A stretch of DNA of 64,000 nt from a virus. The notes beneath the pieces were generated by a model. The model did not search any database, was not told the DNA's origin, and saw nothing but the letters and a program-made list of their open reading frames with translations. Within the stretch, counting starts at the first letter, position 1. Every line of letters starts with the position of its first letter. Positions 63,856 to 64,000 of the stretch are shown here, piece by piece. The stretch covers positions 62,001-126,000 of IMG/VR virus record IMGVR_UViG_3300008952_000015; one strand, 5' to 3'. A program made the position numbers and the translations under genes.

Positions 63856-64000
63856 CTACAAAACTTGCTTTTTGAGCCAGTCAACAAAATCGAAAGCATT
63901 AGTTTTGCCACCGATATTGAACTGAACGGGGGCGGTTCCAGCCCAAAACTCTGATGGGGTAATCCCAGTATCAGGGCAGTACAAGGTTGTATATTTCCAG
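63856..64000 (-). CDS. partial hypothetical gene (start outside window)
   Basis: The frame is open from the window edge to TAG at 63856-63858. The last 47 codons include YCPDTGITPSEFWAG and end DFVDWLKKQVL. Identity cannot be assigned. Confidence 0.6.
   Translation of the reverse strand, partial: WKYTTLYCPDTGITPSEFWAGTAPVQFNIGGKTNAFDFVDWLKKQVL

Overview
The window reads as part of a large, lytic-type tailed-phage genome (Caudoviricetes, probably jumbo size). Small genes are packed tightly with stop/start overlaps such as ATGA and TAATG, and most unrecognised genes have no cellular homologue I know. Recognisable genes include an ATP-dependent DNA ligase, a T5-type 5'-3' exonuclease, an RpoH-like sigma factor, deaminases, NlpC/P60-like and SGNH/peptidoglycan-binding proteins, tRNAs and a tmRNA. 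No rRNA, ribosomal-protein, transposase or integrase gene is visible. The host cannot be named from this sequence.

Layout. 1-47 kb is transcribed almost entirely on the minus strand. 1-7.4 kb holds a MoxR-like ATPase, a GMP reductase/IMP dehydrogenase-like enzyme, a DHH phosphoesterase and a short adenylosuccinate synthetase. 7.4-17 kb holds probable virion or ejection proteins, two HExxH proteins and a GroEL. 17-25 kb holds a type II glutamine synthetase, the exonuclease, a TilS-like enzyme, a CYTH protein, a nuclease and a nucleotidyltransferase-like protein. 27-33 kb holds the tmRNA, a methyltransferase, the sigma factor, a fatty-acid-hydroxylase-type membrane enzyme, a dCMP-deaminase-like protein and the ligase. 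34-47 kb holds an SGNH hydrolase, two tRNAs with CAU anticodons, a glycosyltransferase-like protein and several proteins that share one N-terminal tag.

From about 47 kb to the end the organisation changes to small cassettes on both strands. They are separated by about 24 copies of a 16-nt motif (GTAAAACTATTGCCCG and variants), by terminator hairpins, and by a repeated promoter (TTTTCTWCATCRGTTATAT) that also heads operons in the left part. This arm contains three paralogues of a duplicated-domain protein and a highly structured minus-strand RNA of about 700 nt with its own promoter and terminator.

How the parts fit, as inference: the GMPR-like and PurA-like enzymes could turn host GMP into AMP-type (or 2-aminoadenine-type) nucleotides. 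GSII, GroEL, tmRNA, TilS and the tRNAs would support biosynthesis and translation. The sigma factor may read the repeated promoter. The shared helical tag on about twelve otherwise unrelated proteins looks like an address for packaging into the virion.
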